DNA from: Feifania hominis | Lineage (GTDB): Bacteria; Bacillota; Clostridia; Oscillospirales; Feifaniaceae | NCBI RefSeq assembly: GCF_014384765.1 | Contig: NZ_JACRSP010000001.1 | Span: 310,001-374,000, forward strand | Direction: 5' to 3' | DNA length: 64,000 nucleotides | Made by a program: the position numbers and the translations under genes | Notes under the pieces: model-generated | Seen by the model: only the letters and a program-made list of their open reading frames with translations | Databases searched by the model: none | What the model was told of the DNA's origin: nothing | In this document: positions 41,267-49,977 of the stretch, in pieces | How the letters are laid out: the number at the start of each line of letters is the position of its first letter | How positions within the stretch are numbered: position 1 is the stretch's first letter

Positions 41267-41440
41267 AAGCCGCAGAGCGGCTATGGTCATCGATTTCAGG
41301 CCGCTCTCGTCCCTGCGGGACGGCTGAAGCCATGGCCACTCTATCGAACGCGGGCAGTTCTATCCCCGCGGACAACGAAAGACATGGTCAGGCATGGCAT
41401 GCAAGGTTATTTTTTTGAATCAGATGGGGGATTTTCTGTC

Positions 41441-42358
41441 ATGGGCGACGTTTTGCTGCGGGCATTCTGCTTTGTGTTTCTCATTTTTCTTGGCTTTATT
41501 CTCAAGCGGGTGGGGCTGTTCAAACAGGGTGAGTACCGGGTCATCTCCAAAGTGGTGCTCAACATCACATTGCCCGCTGCGGTCATCACGAGCTTTGCCA
41601 CCTACGACAGTCCGCCCTCTCTCTTGATACTGGTGGTCATCGGCTTTGCCTGCAATCTACTGATGTTCGGTGTGGGTTACATCACAAGCCGGGGAAAACC
41701 TGCCGGTGAGCGCGCCTTTCGTATGCTCAATTACCCGGGCTACAACATTGGCTGCTTTACGCTGCCCTTTGTGCAGAGCTTTCTTGGCCCGCTCGGCGTC
41801 ATTGCCACCTGCATGTTTGATACCGGCAACTCCATGATGTGCATGGGCGGCTCCTACGCGCTGACTTCCACCATTCTGGGAGTGGGCGAGCGGGGCACGG
41901 CAAAGGGCTTTCTCAAAAAATGCGTTTCCTCGGTGCCGCTTGACACCTATGTCATCATGCTGCTGGTGAGCCTTGCGAAAGTCCCGGTTCCCAATGCGGT
42001 AGTCACGCTGACCTCGCTCATCGGCGGGGCAAACGGAGTGCTGGCCATGCTCATGATCGGCATGATGTTTGAAATTCACTTTGAAAAAGCCTATTTCAAG
42101 CAGGCCGCCGTCACACTTGGTGTCCGCTACGGGTTCGCGGCGGTGCTCGCGGCACTGTTCTACTTTGCGACGCCTTTCCCGCTCGTTGTGCGTCAGGTGC
42201 TTGCAATTGTGGTTTTTGCGCCGATCACCTCCGTCACACCGGTCTACACGGAGCAGTGCGGTGGCGACGGAGCGCTTGCCAGCTTTACAAACTCGGTGGC
42301 GATTCTGCTGAGTGTCGCCATCATCACGGGTCTGCTGCTCGCCATGGGCATTGGCTAG
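41441..42358 (+). CDS. AEC-family transporter (auxin efflux carrier-like)
   Basis: This 305-residue membrane protein has about nine to ten hydrophobic segments, with VVLNITLPAAVITSF near the N-terminus and the repeat-like VLAIVVFAPITSVTPVYTEQ near the C-terminus. AEC proteins carry malate, other carboxylates or malonate-like compounds. The ATG at 41441 follows TGGGGGAT; an ATG at 41384 upstream is less likely because it adds a polar extension. The gene has no coupled partner of evident related function. Substrate unknown. Confidence 0.85.
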   Translation: MGDVLLRAFCFVFLIFLGFILKRVGLFKQGEYRVISKVVLNITLPAAVITSFATYDSPPSLLILVVIGFACNLLMFGVGYITSRGKPAGERAFRMLNYPGYNIGCFTLPFVQSFLGPLGVIATCMFDTGNSMMCMGGSYALTSTILGVGERGTAKGFLKKCVSSVPLDTYVIMLLVSLAKVPVPNAVVTLTSLIGGANGVLAMLMIGMMFEIHFEKAYFKQAAVTLGVRYGFAAVLAALFYFATPFPLVVRQVLAIVVFAPITSVTPVYTEQCGGDGALASFTNSVAILLSVAIITGLLLAMGIG

Positions 42359-42428
42359 GCCTGCGCAGGATTGCCGCCGGCTCTGCCGGAAAAAGATGCA
42401 AAATACAACAGCCTGGGAGGAATATCAA

Positions 42429-42908
42429 ATGTCACTCGAAAAAGCAAAGCAGTATCTCACAGCGCGCGGCATGGCCGAGCGTGTCATGATGTTCGACGTG
42501 TCGAGCGCAACGGTGGAGCTCGCAGCGCAGGCGGTGGGGGTCGAACCTGCGCGCATTGCAAAGACACTCTCCTTTGAGTGCGGGGAGCAGTGCATATTGC
42601 TTGTGACCGCGGGGGACAGTAAGATCGACAACGCAAAATTCAAAGCGCAGTTTGGCCGCAAGGCGAAAATGCTGCCGCCCGATGAAGTGGAGCGCCTGAC
42701 CGGGTATGCAGTCGGCGGCGTCTGCCCGTTTGACAATCCGGCGGCCGCCGTCTGCTACACCGACATATCGCTTCGACGCTTCGACACGGTGTACCCCGCC
42801 TGCGGCAGCGACAACTCCGCCGTACGGCTGACTCCGGATGAACTCTTTGTCCTGTCGGGCAGCCGCGGGGACGTCGATGTCTGCAAGGGGTGGCAGCCGG
42901 CCGACTGA
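42429..42908 (+). CDS. YbaK/EbsC-family aminoacyl-tRNA deacylase-like protein
   Basis: This 159-residue protein has the YbaK/ProX editing-domain pattern: the VEPARIAKTLSFECGEQCILLVTAGDSKIDNAKFKAQFGRKA region and GYAVGGVCPFDNP, where the conserved lysine and GxxPF loop sit. Such proteins hydrolyse wrongly charged tRNAs (for example Cys-tRNA-Pro). GGGAGGAA precedes the ATG. A rhodanese gene follows after 12 bases. Specificity cannot be set from the sequence. Confidence 0.9.
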   Translation: MSLEKAKQYLTARGMAERVMMFDVSSATVELAAQAVGVEPARIAKTLSFECGEQCILLVTAGDSKIDNAKFKAQFGRKAKMLPPDEVERLTGYAVGGVCPFDNPAAAVCYTDISLRRFDTVYPACGSDNSAVRLTPDELFVLSGSRGDVDVCKGWQPAD

Positions 42909-42920
42909 GAGGGGAGTGCC

Positions 42921-43241
42921 ATGCAAAAACCCACAGATTGCCGCATCACGCCGCAGGAGGCTCTTGCGATGATGCAAAGTGAATCTTGCACCGTGGTCGA
43001 TGTGCGCACCGAGAGCGAGTATTACACCGGGCGCATCGGCAACGCGATTCTAATTCCGGAGGATGAGCTTCTCGACCATGCCGGCGAACTGCTGCCCGAT
43101 CGCGGCGAGCCGGTACTGGTCTACTGCGCAAGCGGCAGCCGCAGCAGACGCGCCGCGCTGCTGCTGACGGGCCTCGGCTACCGTAGAGTCTACGATCTCG
43201 GGGGCATCGAAAACTGGCCCTATGGGCGCAACCTGCCCTAG
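42921..43241 (+). CDS. Rhodanese-like single-domain protein
   Basis: This 106-residue protein is one rhodanese domain: VVDVRTESEYYTGRIGNAILIP, the active loop VYCASGSRSRRAA with the catalytic cysteine, and GYRRVYDLGGIENW at the end. It transfers sulfane sulfur between small thiols or proteins. It is co-transcribed with the YbaK-like gene and ends at a strong terminator. Confidence 0.92.
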   Translation: MQKPTDCRITPQEALAMMQSESCTVVDVRTESEYYTGRIGNAILIPEDELLDHAGELLPDRGEPVLVYCASGSRSRRAALLLTGLGYRRVYDLGGIENWPYGRNLP

Positions 43242-43244
43242 AAC

Positions 43245-43278
43245 AAAAGAGAGGACGGCAAATGCCGTCCTCTTTTGG
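43245..43278 (+). terminator. Intrinsic terminator after the rhodanese gene
   Basis: AAAAGAGAGGACGGCA and TGCCGTCCTCTTTT pair closely around AA. Confidence 0.9.
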
Positions 43279-43337
43279 ATATTGACGCCTCTGCGGCCCC
43301 ATAATAATCCGATGGATTTTGATATGGAGGGGACTGC

Positions 43338-44228
43338 ATGTACGGCAGGCGCTATTTTGAGGGGTGGTACATCAAGCATCAAAACGCGGACGGGACGCTC
43401 GCACTGATTCCCGGCGTGAGCGCCGATGCGCGGGGGCGGCGCACGGCGTTTGTTCAGGTGATCACACACAGGGGCGTCTACCAGGCGGACTACCCCTATG
43501 AGAGTTTTTCAGCGGACCGCAGGCACTTTCGCCTGCGGGTCGGCGATTGTCTCTTCGGTCCGGCGGGGGCTCGTATCGACATTGACCGGCCGGACTTTCG
43601 CTGCCGTGGAGAACTCGCCTACGGACCCTTTACGCCGCTGCGCTATGACATCATGGGCCCCTTTTGCGCGGTGCCTTTCATGGAGTGCCGCCACGGCGTG
43701 GTGAGCATGGGCCACACCGTCGACGGCGAGGTGGAACTCGACGGGGAGCGCTATCTCTTTGAGCGGGACGCGGGCTATATTGAAACCGACCGCGGGCGCT
43801 CCTTTCCCCAGAGCTATGCCTGGGTGCAGTGCAACGGCTTTGCAGGTCCCCGTGACAGCGTCATGGCGGCCGTTGCCACGATTCCGATGGGACCGGTGCG
43901 CTTTACCGGGTGCCTTTGCGCACTCACGCTGGGCGGCCGGGAGACGCGGCTTGCGAGCTATCTCGGCGCGCGGGTTCAAAAGACACGGGAAGACTGCATC
44001 CGAATCCGGCAGGGCAATCTGCTCTTTGAGGCGCAGCGCCTTGCGGGGCAGACCCAGCCGCTGCGTGCGCCGCTCGGCGGCGCGATGAGCTGCGTCATCC
44101 ACGAGGCGGCGCGCTGCACGGTGCGCCTGCGCCTGCTGCGGGGGGAACGCGTACTTTGGGAGAACACCTGTGACAGTGCAGCCTTTGAGCGGGTGGACAG
44201 CCTGACCGCAAGCCGGTATAATGGGTGA
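43338..44228 (+). CDS. Tocopherol cyclase-like protein
   Basis: This 296-residue protein opens with YFEGWYIKHQNADGTLALIPGVS and later has GPFCAVPFMECRHGVVSM with VDGEVELDGE, the pattern of the tocopherol cyclase family in bacteria. Plants and cyanobacteria use the family for vitamin E ring closure; Firmicutes make no tocopherol, so the bacterial substrate is unknown, probably a lipid-like molecule. The ATG is preceded by GGAGGGG. It is followed after 14 bases by yaaA and then a DUF5131 gene, all on one likely transcript. Confidence 0.8.
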   Translation: MYGRRYFEGWYIKHQNADGTLALIPGVSADARGRRTAFVQVITHRGVYQADYPYESFSADRRHFRLRVGDCLFGPAGARIDIDRPDFRCRGELAYGPFTPLRYDIMGPFCAVPFMECRHGVVSMGHTVDGEVELDGERYLFERDAGYIETDRGRSFPQSYAWVQCNGFAGPRDSVMAAVATIPMGPVRFTGCLCALTLGGRETRLASYLGARVQKTREDCIRIRQGNLLFEAQRLAGQTQPLRAPLGGAMSCVIHEAARCTVRLRLLRGERVLWENTCDSAAFERVDSLTASRYNG

Positions 44229-44242
44229 CAGGAGGCGACTAT

Positions 44243-44983
44243 ATGCTCATTTTTCTCTCACCCGCACTGAATATGCGCGCGGCCCAGGCGCCGGTTGAGG
44301 CGAGACAGCCGCGCTTTCTGCCTGAGACGCGGCAGCTGGTGGACGAACTTCGCAGACGCAGCCCGTGGCAGCTTGAGAGTCTTCTGCGCTGCAATTCCGA
44401 GATTGCGCTTCGGGCCTTTGCAGCTTACCGTGACTTTGATATGGACGCAGCGGGCACACCGGCGGCCGCCGGCTATTACGGCATCGCCTACACCCATTTG
44501 AACGCAGCCTCATTCACCGCGCAGGACTATGCCTATGCCGACGGTCATCTGCGTATTTTGAGCGCACTGTACGGTTCTCTGCGCCCGTCGGACGGCATTT
44601 CTCCCCATCGTCTCGAGATGCAGACCCGGCTTCGGGTGGAGGGGCGCGACTTATACGGCTTCTGGGGTGACCGGCTGTACCGAGATCTGTTTGAGCGGGG
44701 CGAGCCGGTGCTCAGTCTCGCGTCGGGCGAGTACGAGAGAGCGGTATCGCCCTATTTGCGCCCGCGTGACCGTATGGTGAGCGCGCGTTTTCTCGTCTCA
44801 CGGCGCGGGCGGTGGGTGGTCTTGCCGACCGAGGCGAAGATGGCGCGCGGGGAAATGGCGCGCCACGTGATTCAAAACCGCATCGACGATCTCGGCGGCG
44901 TCATGGAATTTGACTGGAATGGCTACCGCTACGCGCCTGCGCTGTCGGACGGGCGGATTATGACCTTTTTGCAGGAGAGGTGA
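44243..44983 (+). CDS. yaaA: YaaA-family peroxide-stress protein (DUF328)
   Basis: This 246-residue protein starts MLIFLSPALNM (the SPAKtM-like start of YaaA) and contains FAAYRDFDMDAA, YGIAYTHLNAASFTAQD, LRILSALYGSLRPSDGISPHRLEM and LVSRRGRWVVLPTEAKMARGEMAR. The E. coli protein lowers free iron and protects DNA under peroxide stress, and the fold binds DNA. GGAGGCG precedes the ATG at 44243. The gene lies between a tocopherol cyclase-like and a DUF5131 gene. Confidence 0.92.
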   Translation: MLIFLSPALNMRAAQAPVEARQPRFLPETRQLVDELRRRSPWQLESLLRCNSEIALRAFAAYRDFDMDAAGTPAAAGYYGIAYTHLNAASFTAQDYAYADGHLRILSALYGSLRPSDGISPHRLEMQTRLRVEGRDLYGFWGDRLYRDLFERGEPVLSLASGEYERAVSPYLRPRDRMVSARFLVSRRGRWVVLPTEAKMARGEMARHVIQNRIDDLGGVMEFDWNGYRYAPALSDGRIMTFLQER

Positions 44984-44986
44984 GAC

Positions 44987-45754
44987 ATGTCGGTTACCTG
45001 GAATCTCTGGCACGGGTGCCACCGCAAGAGTGCGGGGTGTCTCAACTGCTATGTCTATCGCTCGGATGAGCGCCACGGCAGAACGCCGAATATTGTCACA
45101 AAGACCGCAGATTTCAATCTGCCCGTGCAGCGTACACGAAGCGGAGAATACCGGGTCGCGCCGGGGGAGATGGTCTACACCTGTTTCACATCGGACTTTC
45201 TGGTGGAGGACGCTGACATCTGGCGCCCCGATGCCTGGCGGATGATGCGTGAGAGAAGCGATTTGACCTTTCTGTTCATCACCAAGCGCATCGAGCGGCT
45301 CATGGACTGTGTGCCGCCCGACTGGGGCGACGGCTATGACAACGTGCGCATCTGCTGTACCATGGAAAACCAGGATCGGGCAGACTATCGTCTGCCTCTG
45401 CTCAAGGCGGCCCCGATCAAATACAAGGGGATCATCTGTGAGCCGCTGCTCGGGCCGATCGACCTGCGCGCCGGACTTGGAGCATGGGTCGACGAACTCG
45501 TCGCCGGCGGGGAGTCGGGCAGCACCGCGCGCCCCTGTGACTACGAGTGGATTCTCGATCTGCGCCGCCAGTGCATGGAGCAGGGAATCCGCTTCTGGTT
45601 CAAGCAGACCGGCGCGCGTTTCATCAAGGATGGGCGGCTCTACCGTGTGCCGCGCCGGCTGCAGCACAGCCAGGCGCGCCGCGCGGGCATCAACTACATT
45701 CCGCCCGGTCAGAAGCCGGTTCCCGCTCCCTATGGGCGGGACAGCGAAGAATGA
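44987..45754 (+). CDS. DUF5131 (phage Gp37/Gp68-like) protein
   Basis: This 255-residue protein starts SVTWNLWHGCHRKSAGCLNCYVYR; the Cys11, Cys18 and Cys21 cluster (CX6CX2C) followed by a basic segment is the mark of the Gp37/Gp68 family. Later FLFITKRIERL and LLGPIDLRAGLGAWVDELVAGGESG match the family core. The fold is related to radical-SAM barrels, but the cysteine spacing differs from CX3CX2C. The family is named from phages but is common in chromosomes. Function unknown. It starts 3 bases after yaaA. Confidence 0.82.
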   Translation: MSVTWNLWHGCHRKSAGCLNCYVYRSDERHGRTPNIVTKTADFNLPVQRTRSGEYRVAPGEMVYTCFTSDFLVEDADIWRPDAWRMMRERSDLTFLFITKRIERLMDCVPPDWGDGYDNVRICCTMENQDRADYRLPLLKAAPIKYKGIICEPLLGPIDLRAGLGAWVDELVAGGESGSTARPCDYEWILDLRRQCMEQGIRFWFKQTGARFIKDGRLYRVPRRLQHSQARRAGINYIPPGQKPVPAPYGRDSEE

Positions 45755-45798
45755 TTTTTCAGCAGCGATACAGGGTGCTTTTGCGCAATCGAAGAGTA

Positions 45799-45841
45799 TG
45801 AAAAAAGGGTCCGGTAAGCAAAGCTTACGGGACCCTTTCAA
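45799..45841. terminator. Bidirectional terminator between DUF5131 and AGCS genes
   Basis: AAAAGGGTCC and GTAAGC pair with GCTTAC and GGACCCTTTT around AAA, with T-runs on both strands. Confidence 0.9.
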
Positions 45842-45858
45842 TTGACAGGTAAAAGCCT

Positions 45859-47280
45859 CTATTTTAATTTGGTCTGTCCCAGCGGGCGGCGAAAGTAGTC
45901 GCGCGTGGTCTTGATGACAACGCCGGACAGCCCCAGAAGCGCGATGAGGTTTGGAATCGCCATGAGGCCGTTGAGCGTATCGGCGATCTTCCACACCAGT
46001 GAGAGATTGAGCGTCGCGCCCACCACAATGGCGGCGAGATAGATGATCTTGTAGACCACGGTCGCACCACCGCCGAAGAGATACTCAACGCAGCGCTCGC
46101 CGTAGTAGGACCAGCCGAGAATGGTTGAAAACGCGAAAAAGACCATCGCCACGGTGACAAAGATGCTGCCAAAGCCCGGAAAAGCAAGTTCAAACGCGGC
46201 CGAACTGATCTCCGCGTCGCCGATTCCGCTGCCGAGCAGCCCCGAAGTCAGAATGGCAAACGCCGTGACCGAGCAGCCGAGTATGGTGTCAAAGAAGACC
46301 TCGAACACGCCCCAGACGCCCTGCTTGACCGGGTGATCCACATCCGCCGCAGCGTGTACGATGGGGGCCGAGCCGAGACCGGCCTCATTGGAGAAGACGC
46401 CGCGCGCGACGCCGTATTTCATGGCATTGAAGATCACATAGCCCGCAACACCACCGCCGACGGCGCGAAAGCTGAACGCCTCACGAAACACAAGTGAGAG
46501 CGCGTCGGGCAGAGCCGCGCGGTTGACCACCAGAATGGCGACACCGCCAAGCAGATAGGGAATGGCCATAAAGGGTACCATCTTCTCGGTGACGCTGCCG
46601 ATGCGGCGGATCCCCCCGAGAATGACAAGCCCTACGATGAGCGCAGCCACAAGCCCTGTGACAAGGGGAGGGATGTGGAAAGTGGCCCTGAGATTCGCCG
46701 AGATGGAATTGACCTGGGTCATGTTGCCGATGCCGAAAGAGGCGAGCGCGGCAAACAGCGCGAACACGACGGCGAGGGGCTTGAGATGCAACCCCTTTTC
46801 AATGTAGTACATGGGCCCGCCCACATACTCGCCGCGTTCATTGACCGTACGGAATTTGATGGCGAGCACAATCTCGGCGTATTTGGTGGCCATGCCGAAG
46901 AACGCCGATACCCACATCCAGAACAGCGCGCCCGGCCCGCCGGCAATGATCGCGGTGGCGACGCCGACGATGTTGCCCGTACCGATGGTTCCCGCGAGCG
47001 CTGTCGTCAGCGCCTGAAAGGGGGAGATGCCCCGCTTGCCCGAGCGGCGGCCGCTGCCGCCGAAGAGGGAGCCGATGGTGTTCTTGCAGATGAAAAAGAA
47101 CCGTTTGATCTGTAAAAAGTTACACCGAACCGTAAAGAAAATACCGGTGCCCACGAGCAGCACCAGCATAAACGGCCCCCAGACAAAGGCGTTGACCGTA
47201 TTGACGACATTCTCAAAGCCGCGGGCGACCGGTGCGAGACGCTCGCCGATGGTTGTGAAAAAATTTGTGAGTGCTTCCAA
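45859..47280 (-). CDS. Sodium:alanine symporter family protein (AGCS)
   Basis: This 473-residue membrane protein has the AGCS landmarks: FTVRCNFLQIKRFF, SPFQALTTALAGTIGTGNIVGVATAIIAGGPGALFWMW and GVFSNEAGLGSAPIVHAAA. These sodium- or proton-coupled carriers move alanine or glycine. The start is TTG 47280, 9 bases after GGAAGGTGG; there is no earlier ATG in a sensible place. It lies 25 bases after the AroE-AroK fusion as the last gene of the aromatic operon, which is unusual company and could mean that it carries an aromatic or related amino acid (inference). Confidence 0.9.
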   Translation of the reverse strand: MEALTNFFTTIGERLAPVARGFENVVNTVNAFVWGPFMLVLLVGTGIFFTVRCNFLQIKRFFFICKNTIGSLFGGSGRRSGKRGISPFQALTTALAGTIGTGNIVGVATAIIAGGPGALFWMWVSAFFGMATKYAEIVLAIKFRTVNERGEYVGGPMYYIEKGLHLKPLAVVFALFAALASFGIGNMTQVNSISANLRATFHIPPLVTGLVAALIVGLVILGGIRRIGSVTEKMVPFMAIPYLLGGVAILVVNRAALPDALSLVFREAFSFRAVGGGVAGYVIFNAMKYGVARGVFSNEAGLGSAPIVHAAADVDHPVKQGVWGVFEVFFDTILGCSVTAFAILTSGLLGSGIGDAEISSAAFELAFPGFGSIFVTVAMVFFAFSTILGWSYYGERCVEYLFGGGATVVYKIIYLAAIVVGATLNLSLVWKIADTLNGLMAIPNLIALLGLSGVVIKTTRDYFRRPLGQTKLK

Positions 47281-47305
47281 GCGTGTATTCCACCTTCCTG
47301 CGGGG

Positions 47306-48661
47306 CTATATTTCGCTGAGCAGGGCGCGCACCACCTGCTCCACCGGAGCATCCGCGCGCAGCGCGAGGTGGCAGTTTCGCTCATAGTGCGTCCGGCGCT
47401 GCCGGTATAACATACTTATGCCGCCGAGCAGGTCTTCATGCCGCAAAAGTGGACGCGTCGTATCGCCGATCAGATTCCGGTGGCAGAATTCCACGGGGAC
47501 GTCGAGCCAGCACACGAGACAGCGCTCCCGTAAAAGCTCAAAGTTCTGCGGGAAGACCATGGCCCCCCCGCCGAGTGCAATTACGGTGCGCTCGCGACCG
47601 GCGAGCTGCGTAAGACAGGCCGATTCCAGCCTGCGAAAAGCGGGTTCTCCCTGTGTGCGGAAGATTTCGCTGATTGGGCCATGTACCCGCTCAATTTCGA
47701 CGTCCGCATCCACAAAGTCAAAGCCCAGAGCGTCGGCGAGCGCGCGGCCCACCGTGGACTTGCCGCAGCCCATGAAGCCGGACAGGGCGATGTTCCGGCG
47801 GCCGTGAATCTGCAAAAGCCGCTTTTGTGCAAGCCGGGCGAGCAGGAGACGCTCGGCGTCGAGAAGAATCGGCTCGGGCGTGTGGGTGTCAAGCCAGATG
47901 TCCTCGGCGGCCGCGCCCTGAATCACGAGCATCGCAAGGCCGTTTTGCCCGCGTGCGCCGCACGAGCGGGCCTCGCGCAGAAGCCGGGTCAGCGGCGGGT
48001 TGTAGATGGTGTCGAACACATACTGCACGCCGTCGGGCAGCGCAGCCGGCAAGCCGTTTTCAGCCGGCGACATTCCCACCGGCGTCGCGTTGACGACAAG
48101 GGAGAAAGAAGCGCTTGGCAGCGAGTCGAACCCGGTGCTGTGCGCGCCGCAGGCCTCGGCGAGAGCGTGTGCCTGCTCCGGTCGGCGCGCCGCCACACAG
48201 AGCCGGGCGCCCTGCGCGTGCAGAACACGCGCGATCACCTGCGCCACGCCGCCGGCGCCGAGCAGCAGAGCGGATTTTCCCGCCGGGTCATAGTCGCGCT
48301 CGAGTGCCCGCGCAAAACCGTCAAAATCGGTGTTGTATCCAGTGAGCCGCCCCGCTTCGACCCGGACGGTGTTGCACGCGCCGAGCGCGCGCACACGGTC
48401 GTCGCAGCCATCGAGCAGGGGGAGGATGGCCTGTTTGTGGGGGATGGTGACGTTGAAGCCTGAGAGAATCTCCCGCGCGCGCGCCACCGCGGCGCCGAGG
48501 GACTCCGGCGGCACGTCGATGGCTATGTAGTCGGCATCGATGCCGGCGCGCCCCAATAAAAAAGTGTGGAGCTCGGGGGAAACCGAGTGCTCCACGGGGT
48601 GGCCGAAGAGTGCAAAAGTGCGCCGCGTCGGCCGGTATTGCAGGAACTGTTCAAAGGTCAT
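47306..48661 (-). CDS. AroE-AroK fusion: shikimate dehydrogenase plus shikimate kinase
   Basis: This 451-residue fusion performs two steps of the shikimate pathway. Residues 1-275 form shikimate dehydrogenase, with FNVTIPHK (catalytic Lys75 region), NTDFDG (Asp112) and LGAGGVA as the NADP loop. Residues 288-451 form shikimate kinase with Walker A GFMGCGKST (295-303), VDADVEIE and LGGGAMV. Both active sites look intact. Fusing two consecutive steps should aid transfer of shikimate. The start overlaps the stop of aroA by 4 bases. Confidence 0.93.
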   Translation of the reverse strand: MTFEQFLQYRPTRRTFALFGHPVEHSVSPELHTFLLGRAGIDADYIAIDVPPESLGAAVARAREILSGFNVTIPHKQAILPLLDGCDDRVRALGACNTVRVEAGRLTGYNTDFDGFARALERDYDPAGKSALLLGAGGVAQVIARVLHAQGARLCVAARRPEQAHALAEACGAHSTGFDSLPSASFSLVVNATPVGMSPAENGLPAALPDGVQYVFDTIYNPPLTRLLREARSCGARGQNGLAMLVIQGAAAEDIWLDTHTPEPILLDAERLLLARLAQKRLLQIHGRRNIALSGFMGCGKSTVGRALADALGFDFVDADVEIERVHGPISEIFRTQGEPAFRRLESACLTQLAGRERTVIALGGGAMVFPQNFELLRERCLVCWLDVPVEFCHRNLIGDTTRPLLRHEDLLGGISMLYRQRRTHYERNCHLALRADAPVEQVVRALLSEI

Positions 48662-49935
48662 AGGCTCTCCTCCGTCAGCCTTGCAATGGTGCCGAGAAAG
48701 TCGGGGTAGGAGATCTCGGCGCAGGCAAAGTCGTCAATGGCCGAGGGCTCGTCAAGGCGCAGAGCCAGAACCGCTTCACTCATGGCCATGCGGTGGTCTC
48801 CGTGAGAGGAGAAAGCGGCCGCGTGCAGCGGGTGGCCGCCCTCAATGACAAGCCCGTCGGCGGTCGTCTCAATGTGCGCGCCGCACTTTTTCAGCTCCTC
48901 AGCGATGGCACTCAGGCGGTTGGTCTCCTTGACCTTGAGCTCCTCAGCATCGCGGATGACTGTCGTGCCGCTTGCAAACAGGGCAGCCACGGCGAGAATG
49001 GGAATCTCGTCGATCATGCGCGGGATGATGTCTCCGCCGACCTTGACGCCATGCAGCGTGGAGGCGCGCACGAGCAGATCGGCCACCGGTTCACAGCCGC
49101 CGCGGCGATTGAAGATCTCAATGTCGGCGCCCATCTCGCGAAGCACGTCAAGAAGTCCGGTGCGGGTCTCATTGACACCGACGTTGGTCAGCACAATCTC
49201 CGACTCGGCGAGAATGAGAGTCGCGACGATCAGAAAGGCGGCCGAGGAGATGTCGCCCGGCACCGTGATGTCGCAGGCGTGCAGTGTGGGAAGTCCGCGG
49301 ACGGCGGCTGTGCAGCCGTCGATGCGCACCTCAGCGCCCATTTCACGAAGCATAAGCTCCGTGTGGTTGCGCGAGAGCGCGGGCTCGGTGACCGAGGTCT
49401 CCCCGTCGGCGAAGAGCCCGGCGAGAAGAACGGCGCTCTTGAGCTGGGCCGAAGCCACGGGGGACTGGTAGTGAATTGGGCGCAGGTTCCCCCCGCGCAC
49501 GGTCAGCGGACAGCAGCCGCCCATGCCCGAGACGGTGGCCCCCATCTGAGAGAGCGGGGTGATGATGCGCTCCATCGGGCGGCGGCGCAGAGAGGCGTCG
49601 CCGTCGAGCGTGCTCTCAAATTCACAGCCGCACAGAATACCCGCGAGCAGGCGGGTGGTCGTACCGGAGTTTCCGCAGTCGAGAAGCGCCGTGGGCGCTT
49701 TGAGACCGTGAAGTCCCCGTCCGTGTACCGTGACCTCGGTGCCGTGGTGGTCGATGTCGATTCCCAGGCGGCGCAGGCAGGCCATGGTCGACAGGCAGTC
49801 GCCGGTGCTCAGAAAATTTTGAATGTGGCTGTCCCCCTCGGCGAGAGCCGAGAAGAGCAGCGCGCGGTGAGAAATCGACTTGTCGCCCGGCACGGCGACG
49901 CACCCGAAGAGCGGGCGCTTGGGAGTAATGAGCAT
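48658..49935 (-). CDS. aroA: 3-phosphoshikimate 1-carboxyvinyltransferase (EPSP synthase)
   Basis: This 425-residue enzyme joins phosphoenolpyruvate to shikimate-3-phosphate. VAVPGDKSISHRALLFSALAEG is the N-terminal signature, LDCGNSGTTTRLLAGIL and LRRRPMERI are the phosphate- and substrate-binding loops, and the C-terminal signature contains ELKVKETNRL and DHRMAM. I chose ATG 49935 with GAGG 8 bases before; a GTG at 49944 is an alternative. The glyphosate-contacting loop reads GNSGTTTR rather than GNAGTAMR, as in class II EPSP synthases of Firmicutes (inference). Confidence 0.95.
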   Translation of the reverse strand: MLITPKRPLFGCVAVPGDKSISHRALLFSALAEGDSHIQNFLSTGDCLSTMACLRRLGIDIDHHGTEVTVHGRGLHGLKAPTALLDCGNSGTTTRLLAGILCGCEFESTLDGDASLRRRPMERIITPLSQMGATVSGMGGCCPLTVRGGNLRPIHYQSPVASAQLKSAVLLAGLFADGETSVTEPALSRNHTELMLREMGAEVRIDGCTAAVRGLPTLHACDITVPGDISSAAFLIVATLILAESEIVLTNVGVNETRTGLLDVLREMGADIEIFNRRGGCEPVADLLVRASTLHGVKVGGDIIPRMIDEIPILAVAALFASGTTVIRDAEELKVKETNRLSAIAEELKKCGAHIETTADGLVIEGGHPLHAAAFSSHGDHRMAMSEAVLALRLDEPSAIDDFACAEISYPDFLGTIARLTEESL

Positions 49936-49977
49936 GACAGTCACCTCGGTAGCGGGTTGTCCCGCAAATGTGTGAAT

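Noticed and set aside
41260..41330. Another full copy of the 25.9 kb palindromic element
   Set aside because: Only a short AATAAGCCGC/GCGGCT similarity is visible; the rest differs, so it is not claimed as a copy.
44987..45754. Prophage remnant based on the Gp37/Gp68-like gene
   Set aside because: No other phage gene, integrase or attachment repeat is near. DUF5131 proteins are common in bacterial chromosomes.
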